NCBI GenBank assembly: GCA_900752065.1 | Contig: CAADTT010000012.1 | Location: 1 to 64,000, forward strand | DNA from: Lachnospiraceae bacterium | GTDB taxonomy: Bacteria; Bacillota; Clostridia; Lachnospirales; Lachnospiraceae | Direction of reading: 5' to 3' | DNA length: 64,000 nt | Part shown: in pieces, positions 17,027 to 28,200 of the stretch | Layout of the letters: every line of letters starts with the position of its first letter | How positions within the stretch are numbered: the first letter of the stretch is position 1 | Translations under genes and position numbers: made by a program | Notes under the pieces: generated by a model | Told to the model about the DNA's origin: nothing | What the model saw: only the letters and a program-made list of their open reading frames with translations | The model's database searches: none

Positions 17027-18163
17027 ATGCGGGTTGTAGTTGTAGTGGACTCTTTTAAAGGAAGCATGAGTTCGATGGAGGCTGGAAATGCCGCGGCGGA
17101 GGGAATCCGGCGGGCAGATCCGAAGGCGGAGGTCATCGTGCGGCCACTGGCAGATGGCGGAGAGGGAACAGTGGAGGCGATTGTGGGCGGAAGGAATGGA
17201 GAAATGCGCCAAATCAAAGCGACGGGACCTCTGGGAAAGGCTGTCACATGCAGCTATGGAATTATAAAAGAGACAAAGACAGCGGTGATCGAAATGTCAG
17301 CGGCTGCAGGAATCACTCTGGTTTCCGGCGAGGAGAAGAATCCGCTGTATACAACGACCCGCGGCGTAGGTGAAATGATAAAAGACGCTATTTATCTGGG
17401 ATGCCGGAGATTTATCGTGGGTATCGGCGGCAGTGCCACAAACGATGGAGGCGTGGGTATGCTTCAGGCACTGGGGTATGGTTTTCTTGACAGGAACGGA
17501 AACCAGATTCCTTATGGAGCCATCGGCTTGAAGGAGCTGGAGAAGATCACGGATGATCAGGTTTTGCCGGAGCTTTCCATGTGCGAATTCCGGATTGCCT
17601 GTGATGTGACGAATGTTCTCTGCGGGAAAGATGGATGCAGTGTTGTTTACGGACCGCAGAAAGGCGCCTCGCAGGAAATGATCCGGGATATGGATGCATG
17701 GCTTTTACATTATGCACAGCTTGCGAAGGGAAAGTATGCGAAAGCAGATCCTCTGTTTCCGGGAACAGGGGCAGCAGGGGGGATGGGATTCGCATTTCTG
17801 ACCTTTACCAATGCCGTGCTGGAGTCGGGAATCCGTATTGTCCTTGATGAACTGAGGCTGGAGGATGATATAAAAAGCGTGGATGTGGTTGTCACCGGGG
17901 AGGGGCGGCTGGACGGGCAGACCGCTATGGGAAAAGCACCGGTGGGCGTGGCGGTGCTGGCTAAGAAATATGGACTTCCTGTTTTTGCTTTTTGTGGAAG
18001 TGTGACAGAAGATGCTGCAGCCTGCAATGAGAAGGGAATCGATGCTTTCTTTCCAATTCTCCGGCGGACAGAAACACTGAAGGAAGCCATGCATACAGAA
18101 CATGCGAAACGGAATATGGCGGATACTGCTGAGCAGGTGTTTCGGATGTGGTGTTTAAAATAA
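17027..18163 (+). CDS. glxK: Glycerate kinase (GlxK/GarK family)
   Basis: 378 aa, the normal length of the family. It phosphorylates D-glycerate (2-phosphoglycerate-forming in the GarK/GlxK group), feeding glycolysis. Signatures are DSFKGSMSS, RPLADGGEGT near the N-terminus, GIGGSATNDGGVGMLQALG in the middle, and TGEGRLDGQTAMGKAPVGV near the C-terminus. The start is fixed by SD AGGAGG at about 17016. It begins 46 nt after spmA with no terminator between, so it may be read from the same promoter, but a functional link with spmA is not expected. Confidence 0.95.
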   Translation: MRVVVVVDSFKGSMSSMEAGNAAAEGIRRADPKAEVIVRPLADGGEGTVEAIVGGRNGEMRQIKATGPLGKAVTCSYGIIKETKTAVIEMSAAAGITLVSGEEKNPLYTTTRGVGEMIKDAIYLGCRRFIVGIGGSATNDGGVGMLQALGYGFLDRNGNQIPYGAIGLKELEKITDDQVLPELSMCEFRIACDVTNVLCGKDGCSVVYGPQKGASQEMIRDMDAWLLHYAQLAKGKYAKADPLFPGTGAAGGMGFAFLTFTNAVLESGIRIVLDELRLEDDIKSVDVVVTGEGRLDGQTAMGKAPVGVAVLAKKYGLPVFAFCGSVTEDAAACNEKGIDAFFPILRRTETLKEAMHTEHAKRNMADTAEQVFRMWCLK

Positions 18164-18250
18164 GGGTGGAGCCATCCTCGGGAAACTGGAAAGTCTGTCT
18201 TAGTCTTATACGATTGCAGGAAAAAAGTTTGTAGATAGTTCATAGAATTC

Positions 18251-18279
18251 TTGCGTTTTATAAAAATAAATTATATAAT
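18251..18279 (+). promoter_or_regulatory. Promoter of the GH84 gene
   Basis: TTGCGT (18251-18256), 17-bp AT-rich spacer, perfect -10 TATAAT (18274-18279), 34 nt before the start codon. Confidence 0.65.
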
Positions 18280-18312
18280 TTTAATAAATACGAAAGAAGG
18301 GAGATTTAAAGA

Positions 18313-21300
18313 ATGCAAAAAATGAAAGAGGTTATCAGCTTTCTGCTGGTATTTGCACTGGTACTGTCGGGTATGACGATACTTCCGGAACAGACCGTAC
18401 AGGCTGAGGAAACGGCAGCAGTAGAAGAGTATACGATTTATCCTACACCGCAGTCCATCACCTATGATGCGGCGGGAGGTACGCTTACTCTTCCGGATAC
18501 CGTAAATGTCGTGTATGAAAGTGGCATCGACCAGGCAACAAAAGACCGTCTGACAGCAGTTCTGAACGTGAAAAATATTGCTGTCAGCGAGGTAAATGAG
18601 GCAGTCAGCGGAGAGGTAAATATCCTGGTAGGTATTCATGGATCAGATGGAGCTGCGGATACTTATGCAAAAAATAGCCTGACTTATGATGGAGGGTTAT
18701 TTGAAAAAAGAGACGCTTACCTGTTTGCTGTCGGGGAAAACCAGATCACGATAGTCGGAAAGGATACGGATGCAGCATTCTATGCAATGGCGTCTTTAAA
18801 GATGATCCTTGAACAGTCGGCAGAGAAGACGATTCGTCAACTCCAGATGGAGGACTATGCAGTTGGCCAGTACCGCGGATTTATTGAGGGATACTATGGG
18901 ATGCCATGGTCTGTGGAGGATAGGATCAGCCTGATGAATTTTGGCGGCGATTTTAAGATGAACACCTATATCTTTGCTCCGAAGGATGACCCGTACCATA
19001 ATACGAACTGGAGGGATCCCTATCCGGAGGAGAAGCTGAAGGATATTGAGCGCATGGTAAATGCGGGAGCCGCTTCCAAATGCCGATTTGTATGGGCTAT
19101 CCATCCATTTATGCATGATGCGATCACGACAGCAAATTATGATCAAAGCGTGGAGGATATAAAGACGAAGTTCCAGCAGCTTTACGATGTGGGTGTCCGT
19201 CAGTTCGTGATTTCTGCAGATGATGCATCCAGCAGCGTGCAGATACACGCAAATCTTTGCCGGGATATGTCCCAGTGGGTGCAAGAGCATGAAGGAACCT
19301 ACAATCTCGTTTTTGTACCGCAGGTATATTGCAGTGCTGCGGTAGGCTGGAGTTATTGGGGCGGAAGTACCGTACAGCAGTACTTCAGCTATTTTAAAGA
19401 TCTTACAGATGTAGATATTATGTGGACCGGTGAATATGTATGCCATCCGGTGACACAGCAAACTCTGGATAACTTTAAAGAAAAGAGTGGCAAAGAGGCG
19501 TTCATGTGGCTGAACTGGCCGGTAAACGATGTAAACCATTCCCGTCTGGTCATGGGACCTGCAGAAAACTGTATTCTGAATACAGGAGGCGTAACAGGCT
19601 TTATGGGTATCGTGACGAACCCGCTGGAGCAGGCAGAAGCGTCTAAGACCGCTTTGTTTGCAATTGCGGATTATGCATGGAATACCGGGGATTTTGACTG
19701 TGAAAAGAGTTGGGCAGACAGCTTCCAGTATATTGATCCGGGTGCGCCGGAGGCTTTGCATGAACTTTGTAAGCATATGACGAACCCGCAGCCGGGAGGT
19801 ATCACAGGAATGGCGGAGTCAAAAGAGATTCAGCCTTTTGTGACAGCTTTCCAGAGCGCTTATACGGCAGGGAGTGACTTGACAGAAAGCGGAACAGCCC
19901 TTGCCGCAGAATTTGAGAAAATCGTGAATGCGGCAAATGAATTTCAGACAAACGGAACAAATGTAAACCTGAAAGATGAGATGAAGCCCTGGGTCGATGC
20001 GCTGAGAGGGGTCAGCGAGGCAGGTCTTAACTATGTGAAGACAGCGATGGCGCTTCAGAAAAATGATAAAACAGAGGCAATAAAAACTTATATAAAAGGA
20101 ACGATTGCGGACAATATTTCGAAAAACTGTGTGGCTCCACAGCTTAATGGAACGATCATGGCAGAGTCCGGCGCAAAAGTTCTGATACCGTTTGTATCAA
20201 GTATGGGCACTTCTTTAAAAGCTGATATGGAGGAAGTGCTGAAGCATAATTTTGGAAACAGTACGGCAGAAGGGGATTCGCCGTCTGCAAATATCACAGT
20301 CATTCAGAACGGACTGGGCGGTATTTATGAGAGCAATGATGTAGACAGGATCATTGACGGCAAGGATGACACGTATGCGTGGTTTAACCAGGCTCAGACA
20401 GCGAATGCATATGTAGGGCTGGATCTGGGAGATATTTACCGTGTCAATACAGTGAGGATCCGCCAGGGAAAAGATGATACGCACGCAGATAAATTTGCCA
20501 ATGCGGTTCTGGAATATTCTACAGACGGATCAAACTATACAGAGATCGAGACGATCGTAAATCAGAATAATATTGACAGGGATTATACCGATGACAGTAT
20601 CGTGGCACGTTATATCCGCATCCGGACACCTGCCGCTGCAAATAACTGGTATGCGATCCGTGATTTTTCAGTAACTACCGGTCCTGCAATGTATGAGGCT
20701 TATACGAATGCCTCTTCGCTGGCAGACATGCAGGCGCGTATCCTGAGAGGAGAGGCTTCTCTGGTGACAGAGGAGGGTGGAAAAGATATCACTTTAAAGG
20801 CAGGGGAATACATCGGTATCCAGCTTCCGAGGATCCGGGAAGTGATGTCTGTGACGGCGGATTACACATCACAGGATAGTCTGGTGCTGGAAGGTACGCT
20901 GGATGGAACAAAATGGGAAAATCTGAGCACGGGAGAGCAGACAAAAGACTTGCTCCGGATCCGTATCAGGAACTCAGGTACAGAGGATGCAGCCTTCAGG
21001 CTGAATGAACTGTCCCTGACAAACAGCGGCCGCGACGCAAGATTCATAGTAGAAGGAGAATATGAAGAAGGTCATGGTCCGGCATATGCCATCGATAATT
21101 CTCTGGCGGAAACCTTCCAGGCAAAGGAAAGTGAAGCAGGATCATTGACCTGGAGGATTGCAGATCCGGAAAAGACAGGACCGGTTTATATTCTGACGTA
21201 TCCGGGGACTGCCGCAGGTACGAAGGTGTACGTGCAGACTGATACAGATGAATGGATAGAAAAAGGAAATCTCTCAGACGGATTGACGATCGTAGATGAT

Positions 21301-23097
21301 CTGGAACAGTTTGAGCTGGTGAAGGCAATTAAGATTGAATGGGAAAACAGCGCGCCTGAAATTGTGGAAATGTATGGAACAGAGCCGAGAAATATCGGTA
21401 TTACCCTGAATAAAACATCTGCAAGGATAAATGAGAATGAAACATTTCAATTGAGTGCGGAGGTTTGTGTTAAGGAGGGCGAGGATAATACCGTTTCCTG
21501 GAGTTCAAGCAATCCTGAAGTCGTCACAGTAGGTGAGGACGGAACCGTGACAGGTGTTGCGGAGGGCCGTGCGGTAATTACAGCAACAGCGGGGACAAGC
21601 AGTGCTGAATGTAAAGTCCTGGTATTAAACAGAGAAGAACTGAAAGAGCTGAATATCAGCTCCGTAAATGCAGGAAGCGTAGAAACAACCAATGCGACAG
21701 ATTCAGAGGGACCGGCAGATAAGGCAATTGATAAAAATAACAACACCATCTGGCACAGCCTATGGGACGGAGACAGCATGGAAAATCTCTGGATTTCCGC
21801 GGATCTGGGAGCTGTTTATGATGTGTCGCAATTTAAGTATCTGCCGAGACAAACCTCGGATAATTTAAACGGAACAATTAAGAAATATAAACTTTATGTC
21901 AGCAAAGATGGTGAAGAGTGGACACTGGCATCTATAGGTGAGTGGGTGGAAGACCATACGCTGAAGACCGCAGAGCTTATTGATCCGGTTCCAGCGCGGT
22001 ATGTAAAGCTGGTTGCTGTAACCACAGTTTCTGATAAAGAAGATAAGACGCAGAACTTTGCCAGTGCAGCAGAAATCAGCATATTTGGATATGACCGGAA
22101 TGAGACAGCTTCAGATAAGAGCTATGCAATTGATGCAGCGCTTGTGGACACAATGGAGAATACAGTATATACAGAAGCCAGCTATCAGGAATATTTAACC
22201 GCAAAGAAAGCAGTGGAAGCGGTTATGAATGATATCATTGCGACACAGGAGGAAGTTGATACGGCGGTGAAGGTATATAGGGATTCCATCGCAAATCTGA
22301 AGATTCGAGTGACAGGCATAAGGGTGACAGGAGCTCCATCGAAAGAAATGGAAATTGGAGAAAAGGTGACTGTTACGGTAAATGTCGAGCCGGAGAATGC
22401 AGGAAATAAAACGGTAATCTGGACATCTGACAAGCCGGAAGTCGCGACTGTAGAGAATGGCGTGATCACCGCAGTGTCAGAAGGCGAAGCAAAGATAACT
22501 GCGGCAACAGAGGATGGAAACTATACCGCAGAGTTTACGGTGAATGTTAAGGCAAAAGAAGAAGAAAAGCCGAATGAAAAGCCGGGTGGAACGCCAGATA
22601 AAATGCCAGAGATTCCGGAGTTGAAGCCAGGGTTGAAAGATCCAAATCAGGAGATCATTGCTGAGGGAAAAGAAATAGAGAATACAACGGGACGCTATAA
22701 GGTCACCAGTACTTCAAAGAAAACCGTGATCCTGGTACGGGCGAAGTTCAAGAAAGCAAGCATGGGTACGGCTTCCACGATTACGATCAATGGCGTGAAA
22801 TACAAGGTGGTCGGTATCGGTGACGGCGCATTCAAGGGCTTTAAGAAGTTAAAGAAGATCACGATCAATAAAAACATCACTTCCATCGGCAAGCAGGCAT
22901 TTGCAGGCTGTACGAAGCTGAGCAGCGTAGTGATCAAGGCAACCGGCCTGAAGACGATCAAGGCAGGTGCTTTTAAGAATACTTCAAAGAAGATGACCGT
23001 GAAGTTTACTTCCAAGAAGGTAAAAGCTAAAAAACGCGCAGCATTGCTCAAGAAAATGAAAAAAGCAGGCATGAGCAAAAAGGCGAAGCTGAAATAA
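18313..23097 (+). CDS. Secreted GH84 beta-N-acetylglucosaminidase
   Basis: 1594 aa. Signal peptide about 1-30, then a GH20b-like N-terminal domain (about 36-180; YPTPQSITYD start) and the GH84 catalytic domain (about 183-480). The latter has GFIEGYYGMPWS at its start and the catalytic Asp pair D303-D304 in ISADDASSS, as in clostridial NagJ and human O-GlcNAcase. Following modules: CBM32 (about 650-800), Big_2 (about 1027-1110), CBM32 (about 1116-1258; TIWHS), FIVAR-like (about 1265-1335), Big_2 (about 1336-1415), and a basic LRR_5 tail (about 1455-1594) like that of the sialidase. It would hydrolyse terminal beta-GlcNAc from mucin glycans or hyaluronan-like chains outside the cell. No sorting signal. 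Confidence 0.94.
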   Translation: MQKMKEVISFLLVFALVLSGMTILPEQTVQAEETAAVEEYTIYPTPQSITYDAAGGTLTLPDTVNVVYESGIDQATKDRLTAVLNVKNIAVSEVNEAVSGEVNILVGIHGSDGAADTYAKNSLTYDGGLFEKRDAYLFAVGENQITIVGKDTDAAFYAMASLKMILEQSAEKTIRQLQMEDYAVGQYRGFIEGYYGMPWSVEDRISLMNFGGDFKMNTYIFAPKDDPYHNTNWRDPYPEEKLKDIERMVNAGAASKCRFVWAIHPFMHDAITTANYDQSVEDIKTKFQQLYDVGVRQFVISADDASSSVQIHANLCRDMSQWVQEHEGTYNLVFVPQVYCSAAVGWSYWGGSTVQQYFSYFKDLTDVDIMWTGEYVCHPVTQQTLDNFKEKSGKEAFMWLNWPVNDVNHSRLVMGPAENCILNTGGVTGFMGIVTNPLEQAEASKTALFAIADYAWNTGDFDCEKSWADSFQYIDPGAPEALHELCKHMTNPQPGGITGMAESKEIQPFVTAFQSAYTAGSDLTESGTALAAEFEKIVNAANEFQTNGTNVNLKDEMKPWVDALRGVSEAGLNYVKTAMALQKNDKTEAIKTYIKGTIADNISKNCVAPQLNGTIMAESGAKVLIPFVSSMGTSLKADMEEVLKHNFGNSTAEGDSPSANITVIQNGLGGIYESNDVDRIIDGKDDTYAWFNQAQTANAYVGLDLGDIYRVNTVRIRQGKDDTHADKFANAVLEYSTDGSNYTEIETIVNQNNIDRDYTDDSIVARYIRIRTPAAANNWYAIRDFSVTTGPAMYEAYTNASSLADMQARILRGEASLVTEEGGKDITLKAGEYIGIQLPRIREVMSVTADYTSQDSLVLEGTLDGTKWENLSTGEQTKDLLRIRIRNSGTEDAAFRLNELSLTNSGRDARFIVEGEYEEGHGPAYAIDNSLAETFQAKESEAGSLTWRIADPEKTGPVYILTYPGTAAGTKVYVQTDTDEWIEKGNLSDGLTIVDDLEQFELVKAIKIEWENSAPEIVEMYGTEPRNIGITLNKTSARINENETFQLSAEVCVKEGEDNTVSWSSSNPEVVTVGEDGTVTGVAEGRAVITATAGTSSAECKVLVLNREELKELNISSVNAGSVETTNATDSEGPADKAIDKNNNTIWHSLWDGDSMENLWISADLGAVYDVSQFKYLPRQTSDNLNGTIKKYKLYVSKDGEEWTLASIGEWVEDHTLKTAELIDPVPARYVKLVAVTTVSDKEDKTQNFASAAEISIFGYDRNETASDKSYAIDAALVDTMENTVYTEASYQEYLTAKKAVEAVMNDIIATQEEVDTAVKVYRDSIANLKIRVTGIRVTGAPSKEMEIGEKVTVTVNVEPENAGNKTVIWTSDKPEVATVENGVITAVSEGEAKITAATEDGNYTAEFTVNVKAKEEEKPNEKPGGTPDKMPEIPELKPGLKDPNQEIIAEGKEIENTTGRYKVTSTSKKTVILVRAKFKKASMGTASTITINGVKYKVVGIGDGAFKGFKKLKKITINKNITSIGKQAFAGCTKLSSVVIKATGLKTIKAGAFKNTSKKMTVKFTSKKVKAKKRAALLKKMKKAGMSKKAKLK

Positions 23098-23112
23098 GCG
23101 AAAATAAGAAAG

Positions 23113-23151
23113 AGAGAGGATATGGCAGAAGAGAGCCGTATCCTCTCTTTT
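23113..23151 (+). terminator. Intrinsic terminator of the GH84 gene
   Basis: AGAGAGGATATGGC pairs with GCCGTATCCTCTCT (14 bp, one T-G pair) around an 8-nt loop, then TTTT. Confidence 0.9.
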
Positions 23152-23232
23152 CCATGACTTTTCGGTGGAGAAATTATTCAATATGTGCTAAAATGTGGAT
23201 AACTTTTAGAAAGACAAAAGGATGCGTGGAAA

Positions 23233-24636
23233 ATGCCGCTGATGAATGAGATACCGGACAGCTTCTGGAGCCTGTTTCGTTCCTGCAACCGGGAGACGTA
23301 CATAGAAGCTCTTTTGAAGATCAATGAAGAATATCAATATAACAATTATTTTCTGAGCCGTGAGGTGTGTATTCAGGTACTCAGAAATGCTTTTTCGGAG
23401 AACCGGATCATGATGAAGGAAGAGCAGGAGACGGAAGAAGATCTGCTGGAGCCTGTATCCACCCGCATCCTGAACTGGCTGGTCCGTACAAAGTGGCTCA
23501 GGAGGCTGGAAGACTACAGCACCGGGGTGACAAATATCGTAATTCCTGACTATGCCGCCGTGATGATCGATGCCTTTGAGCGTCTTTCCGGTGAGGAAGA
23601 GGACACGGAGATCTATATTCAGAATATCTATGCAATTCTTTTTTCCTACCGGATGGAACCCGCAAAAAATGAGAGACTGCTGCATACGGCGCTGGTAAAT
23701 ACCAAGAGGCTGAATAAGGCTCTGCAGGATATGCTTCATAATATGGATAAGTTTTTTGCAAGCCTTCTGGAAAAGAATTTTTACGGGGATCTTCTGCGGG
23801 AGCATCTGGAAGGATATGTGGAGGAGATCGTAAAGAAAAAGTACCATATCTTAAAGACCACCGATAATTTTTACATCTATAAGACCAGCATCAAAGGATG
23901 GCTGCAGGAGATCCGGGAGAGGCAGGAGGAAACATACAGGATGTTCCGGGGAGAAGCCCTGCAAGAAGGGGAAGAGAATCCGGAGGAAGAGTGGCAGCAG
24001 GAGGAGCGTCACCGGATGGAGATCATGGATCTGGTAAATCAGATTGAAAGAGGATTTGATGATATTGAACACCGGATCGTAAATATGGACAGGGAGCATA
24101 TGCGGTATGTCCGTGCCACGGTAACAAGGCTGAATTATCTTCTGAGCGAAGAGGAGGATATGCGGGGGCTGGTGGTACAGATCCTGAATGGGATCGCCGC
24201 AGATCCGGAAGAGAGAATCCGGGAAACGGCTGAAAAGCTGAACTTTTCCCGTGTGGATGTGCTGTCCGGAAAATCTCTGTATAAGAGAAGAAAGGGGAGA
24301 CGCTCTTTTATGGAAAATCTGGAGCCGGAGGAGGAATCCCAGGAGCTGTCCAGAGAGGATGTGCTGAGGATGAACCGCATGAACCACCGTTACAGCAGGC
24401 AGCAGATCGAGGAGTTTATCGAGGCGCATATGCAGGAGGGTGAAGCTGTGGTAGGCGAGGGCTTCGTCAAGAGCGAAGAGGAGTTTGAGAAGCTGATCCT
24501 CGCCTATGATTACGCATACCGGAGAGGGAGCAGATATCAGATTGCAAGGGAAAGCGCGGAGCAGGTGGAGGATTCTCATTACAGCTATCCCAGGCTGACA
24601 TTCAAAAGGAGACGCAGAGATGATCGAATATTATGA
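23233..24636 (+). CDS. jetA: Wadjet system JetA-family (kleisin-like) subunit
   Basis: 467 aa, largely helical and acidic, with no catalytic motif. N-terminal winged-helix-like stretch (FWSLFRSCNRETYIEALL) and REVCIQVLRNAF resemble the JetA/MksF family of anti-plasmid SMC systems. The kleisin-like subunit bridges SMC heads. Identity rests on order and sizes (467, 204 and 1122 aa) of three tightly packed genes ending in a large SMC-like ATPase; family resemblance by eye is moderate. It overlaps jetB by 17 nt. A weak extended -10 (TGCTAAAAT, about 23190) may serve as promoter. Confidence 0.78.
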   Translation: MPLMNEIPDSFWSLFRSCNRETYIEALLKINEEYQYNNYFLSREVCIQVLRNAFSENRIMMKEEQETEEDLLEPVSTRILNWLVRTKWLRRLEDYSTGVTNIVIPDYAAVMIDAFERLSGEEEDTEIYIQNIYAILFSYRMEPAKNERLLHTALVNTKRLNKALQDMLHNMDKFFASLLEKNFYGDLLREHLEGYVEEIVKKKYHILKTTDNFYIYKTSIKGWLQEIRERQEETYRMFRGEALQEGEENPEEEWQQEERHRMEIMDLVNQIERGFDDIEHRIVNMDREHMRYVRATVTRLNYLLSEEEDMRGLVVQILNGIAADPEERIRETAEKLNFSRVDVLSGKSLYKRRKGRRSFMENLEPEEESQELSREDVLRMNRMNHRYSRQQIEEFIEAHMQEGEAVVGEGFVKSEEEFEKLILAYDYAYRRGSRYQIARESAEQVEDSHYSYPRLTFKRRRRDDRIL

Positions 24637-25234
24637 AAACCTGATACCGGAGGAGCAGGAGGAGGTGAGCGCGGCAGTTCAGCTTCTGTACAGGCAGACC
24701 TTCGTGCTGGAACGAAAATATGACAGACGGACGGGCAGGATGCAGTTTAATAAGGATTTCCGGGTGTGCAGCAAGCATTTGGCTTTTCTGCGCAGTTACT
24801 TTTCCATCAGCGGGATATCTGTGCTGGAAAACAGCAGGACGGGCATCATTTATTTGCAGGGAGAGACTGTCATCGGGGAGAAGCTGCCGAGGCTTACAAC
24901 GCTGTATGTGCTGATTTTAAAGCTGATCTATGACGAGCAGATGGCGGCAGCCTCCGCCAGCGTCCATGTGTTTACGACTCTGGCGGATATCCATGAGCGG
25001 CTGGGCAGCTTCGGACTTCTCGCGAGGCAGCCCTCGCCCACGGAAGTGAAAAAGAGCATCGCGCTGCTGAAGCGGTATCAGATCGTGGAACCGCTGGATC
25101 TTCCGGAAGAACTGGAGGGAGCCAGCAGGATGGTGATCTATCCCAGCATCAATATGCTCTTGCTGGGGGAGGATGCCAGAGCGTTGGCAGAGACCTTTAA
25201 GGATGCGGAGGATGCGCCAGAGGAAGTATCATAG
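24620..25234 (+). CDS. jetB: Wadjet system JetB-family (MukE-like, DUF4194) subunit
   Basis: 204 aa. Small helical/winged-helix protein of the DUF4194 type that partners the kleisin in Wadjet/MksBEF condensins. Conserved features visible include a basic beta-hairpin region (RKYDRRTGRMQF), LTTLYVLILKLIYDE and a C-terminal ALLKRYQIVEPLD stretch. SD AAGGAGACG lies inside jetA. It starts within jetA and ends 25 nt before jetC, so the three proteins are likely made in fixed ratio. Confidence 0.78.
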   Translation: MIEYYENLIPEEQEEVSAAVQLLYRQTFVLERKYDRRTGRMQFNKDFRVCSKHLAFLRSYFSISGISVLENSRTGIIYLQGETVIGEKLPRLTTLYVLILKLIYDEQMAAASASVHVFTTLADIHERLGSFGLLARQPSPTEVKKSIALLKRYQIVEPLDLPEELEGASRMVIYPSINMLLLGEDARALAETFKDAEDAPEEVS

Positions 25235-25259
25235 GATTGGATTACAGGAGGAAAGTTGA

Positions 25260-28200
25260 ATGGAAAAACAGAAATTCCAGGCGTTATCGAGAATCTGCCT
25301 GAATAACTGGCATTATATAGACAGAAGAGTCCTGTCCTTTTCCGAGGGCATCAATTTCTTTACGGGTCATTCGGGAAGCGGAAAATCCACGGTGATCGAC
25401 GCTATGCAGATTCTTCTTTATGCAAATACGGACGGCAGAGGATTTTTTAATAAGGCGGCGTCAGATGATTCCGACAGGACGCTGATCGAGTATCTGCGGG
25501 GAATGGTGAATATCGGCGAGGATAACCAGTTTTCTTATCTGCGGAACAGGAATTTTTCTACTACGATCGTTATGGAGCTGAAGCGTACGGACACGGGAGA
25601 GTGCCAGAGCATCGGCGTGGTTTTTGACGTGGAGTCTGCCGCAAATGAAATTTCCAGACTGTTTTTCTGGCACAGGGGCCCGCTTTTGGAGTCAGAATAC
25701 CGTACAGAGGGGCGTGCCATGACGATCGATGAGATCAGGGAATACCTGATGGTACATTATGCAAAGGAAGCGTATTACTTCGGTCCCAGCAATGAGAGAT
25801 TCCGGAAACAGCTCTACAATGTTTATCTGGGAGGACTGAATGAAAAGCGTTTTCCGCTGCTTTTTAAACGGGCGATCCCATTCCGCATGAATATCAAGCT
25901 TGAGGATTTTGTGAAGGAATACATCTGTACAGAGCAGGATATCCATATCGAGGATATGCAGGAGAGCGTCATGCAGTACGGAAGGATGCGGAAGCGCATT
26001 GGAGATACCTGTGAGGAGATCGAAGCCCTCCGAAAGATTCAGGAAGCCTATTTGCAGGTGGCAGAAAAGGAAAAGAAACGGAATACATACCTCTATCTTA
26101 TGAATGTCTGTGAGATGAGAAAGCTGAGAAATCAGGCGGCGGGAATACAGGCGAAGATTGAGAGCTGGAGCCGGGAGGAACAGCAGCAGCAGGATATCCT
26201 TCAAAAGATGGAAGAGCAGATCCGTGAACTGGAAGAACAGATCCGTGATGTTGTGAGGAAAATTTCTGCATCAGGCTATGAGGAGCTGAAAAGCCAGATG
26301 CAGGCATTAAATGAAATTATGGAGAGGCTTGCCGTCAGTAAGGGGAGCTGGCAGCGGACGGCTGCGGCGCTGAAGGGCTGGGAGGAGCAGGATCTTACAC
26401 CGAATGCGGTGCTGTGGGATATTGAAAGATTTGCGAAGCGGAGCATCTCAGAGGAGCAGCTTCTGCGGCTGCAGAAGTCTTTGCTGGAGCTGCGGACGGA
26501 GGTTCGGGAGCAGCAGAAAGCAGTGGAGAGCGAGATTCGGGAATATACCCGGCAGGAGAAGGAGATCAGAGAGGAGCTTCGGCAGCTCCGTCAGGGAAAA
26601 AAAGCGTATCCGAAGGAACTGGAGGAAGCGAGAGACTATATCCGTAAAGGATTAAAAGAACAGAACGGAAGATATATTCCCGTGGAAATCCTGGCGGACC
26701 TGCTGGAGATCCGGGATGATACCTGGAGAAATGCGGTGGAGGGGTATCTGGGCAGCAATAAACTGCTCCTGCTCGTAGAACCGAAATTTACCAGGGCCGC
26801 CATAGAACTCTATCAGGAGCTGGATAAGAAAAAGTATTACCGTGTGGCGGTACTGGATACAGAAAAGGTGATGGCAGCAAGCAGTAAGGCGCAGGAGGGC
26901 GCATTGGCGGAGGAGGTTCTGACGGATGTGCCTTATGCCAGGGCATATATTGATTTTATACTCGGAAATGTGATAAAGTGTGAAACCATCGAAGAACTGC
27001 GGGAGTGCAGAATCGGCATTACCAGAGAGTGCGTCCAATATCACGGTTTTAAATTACAATATAGTAATCCGGAGCTGTATACCCGCCGGGCATATATCGG
27101 GGAAGTCAGCATGCGCAGACGTATCCGGCAGTTGGAAAAGATGCAGGAGGAGCTTCAGGAGAAGAAAAAGCCCTGTCAGGAGCTGGAAGCATCTTGTCGG
27201 AAAATTTTGGAATTGGAATATCTTTCGAGAGATGCCGGGGAGTATCTGTCCTGGAAAAAGGACATGGAGGATTATCCCGTGAAGGAAATCCAGAAGAAGT
27301 GTCTGGAGGAAAAGCTTTCGGAGATGAAGGAGAAAAATATCAGTCTGTGGAAGCAGCAGCAGGAGGAACTGGAAGAGAGATGCCGGCAGCAGAAGAGCAA
27401 AAGAGATGAGGTGTTCCGGCAGATTGAGAAGAGAAAGGGAGACATTGCTGCCTGCAAAAAGGAATATCTGGTCCGAAGCGGAGAATTGGCAGCAAAGGAG
27501 AAGAGTTTTGAATGGGATGCGGCTCTGGAGCATAAGGAGCAGGAGTTTTTCGGAAACAGGAAGAATCCGAATTATGAGAGTATGCAGTTATCCGCTATGA
27601 AAAATGCAAATGAGGCGGAACGGGAGACAGAAGAAGCGATGTCTGCGCTGCGGGAAATTCGGTTTGCTTATCTGAAAAAATATCCGAACCGGACATTTTC
27701 AGCGGAGGAAAAAACAAATAAGCCTTACGATGAATTGTTGTCCCATCTGCAGTATGCGGATCTGTCAGTTCTCTATGAGAAGGCAGACGAGCAGGCGAAG
27801 GAGGCAGTGTACCTCTTTAAGCAGGATTTTATTTACAAGATCAGGAGCGCCATCAAAGCCGCTTTTGTGCAGAGGGATGAGCTGAACAGAATCATCAGTC
27901 AGATGGATTTCGGAAAGGACCGGTATCGTTTTGTTATTTCCAGAAATAAAGGACCGGACGGAAGATATTATGATATGTTCATGGATGAAAATCTGGAGGT
28001 GAATCCTTCACAGATGGGAGATTTTATGGAAAACCAGCTTAATCTCTTTACCATGTCCCACGAAGAGAAGTACGGGGATCTGATGAAGGAGCTGATCTCT
28101 ATCTTTATTCCGCCGGACAATGCCACGGCGGAGGAGCTGGAGGAAGCGAAGAGAAATATGGAGAAGTATGCAGACTACCGGACGTATCTTTCTTTTGACA

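Noticed and set aside
18796..19776. 326-codon minus-strand frame opposite the GH84 catalytic domain
   Set aside because: The plus strand encodes the conserved GH84 core with catalytic Asp pair; the minus product has no domain and no ribosome site.
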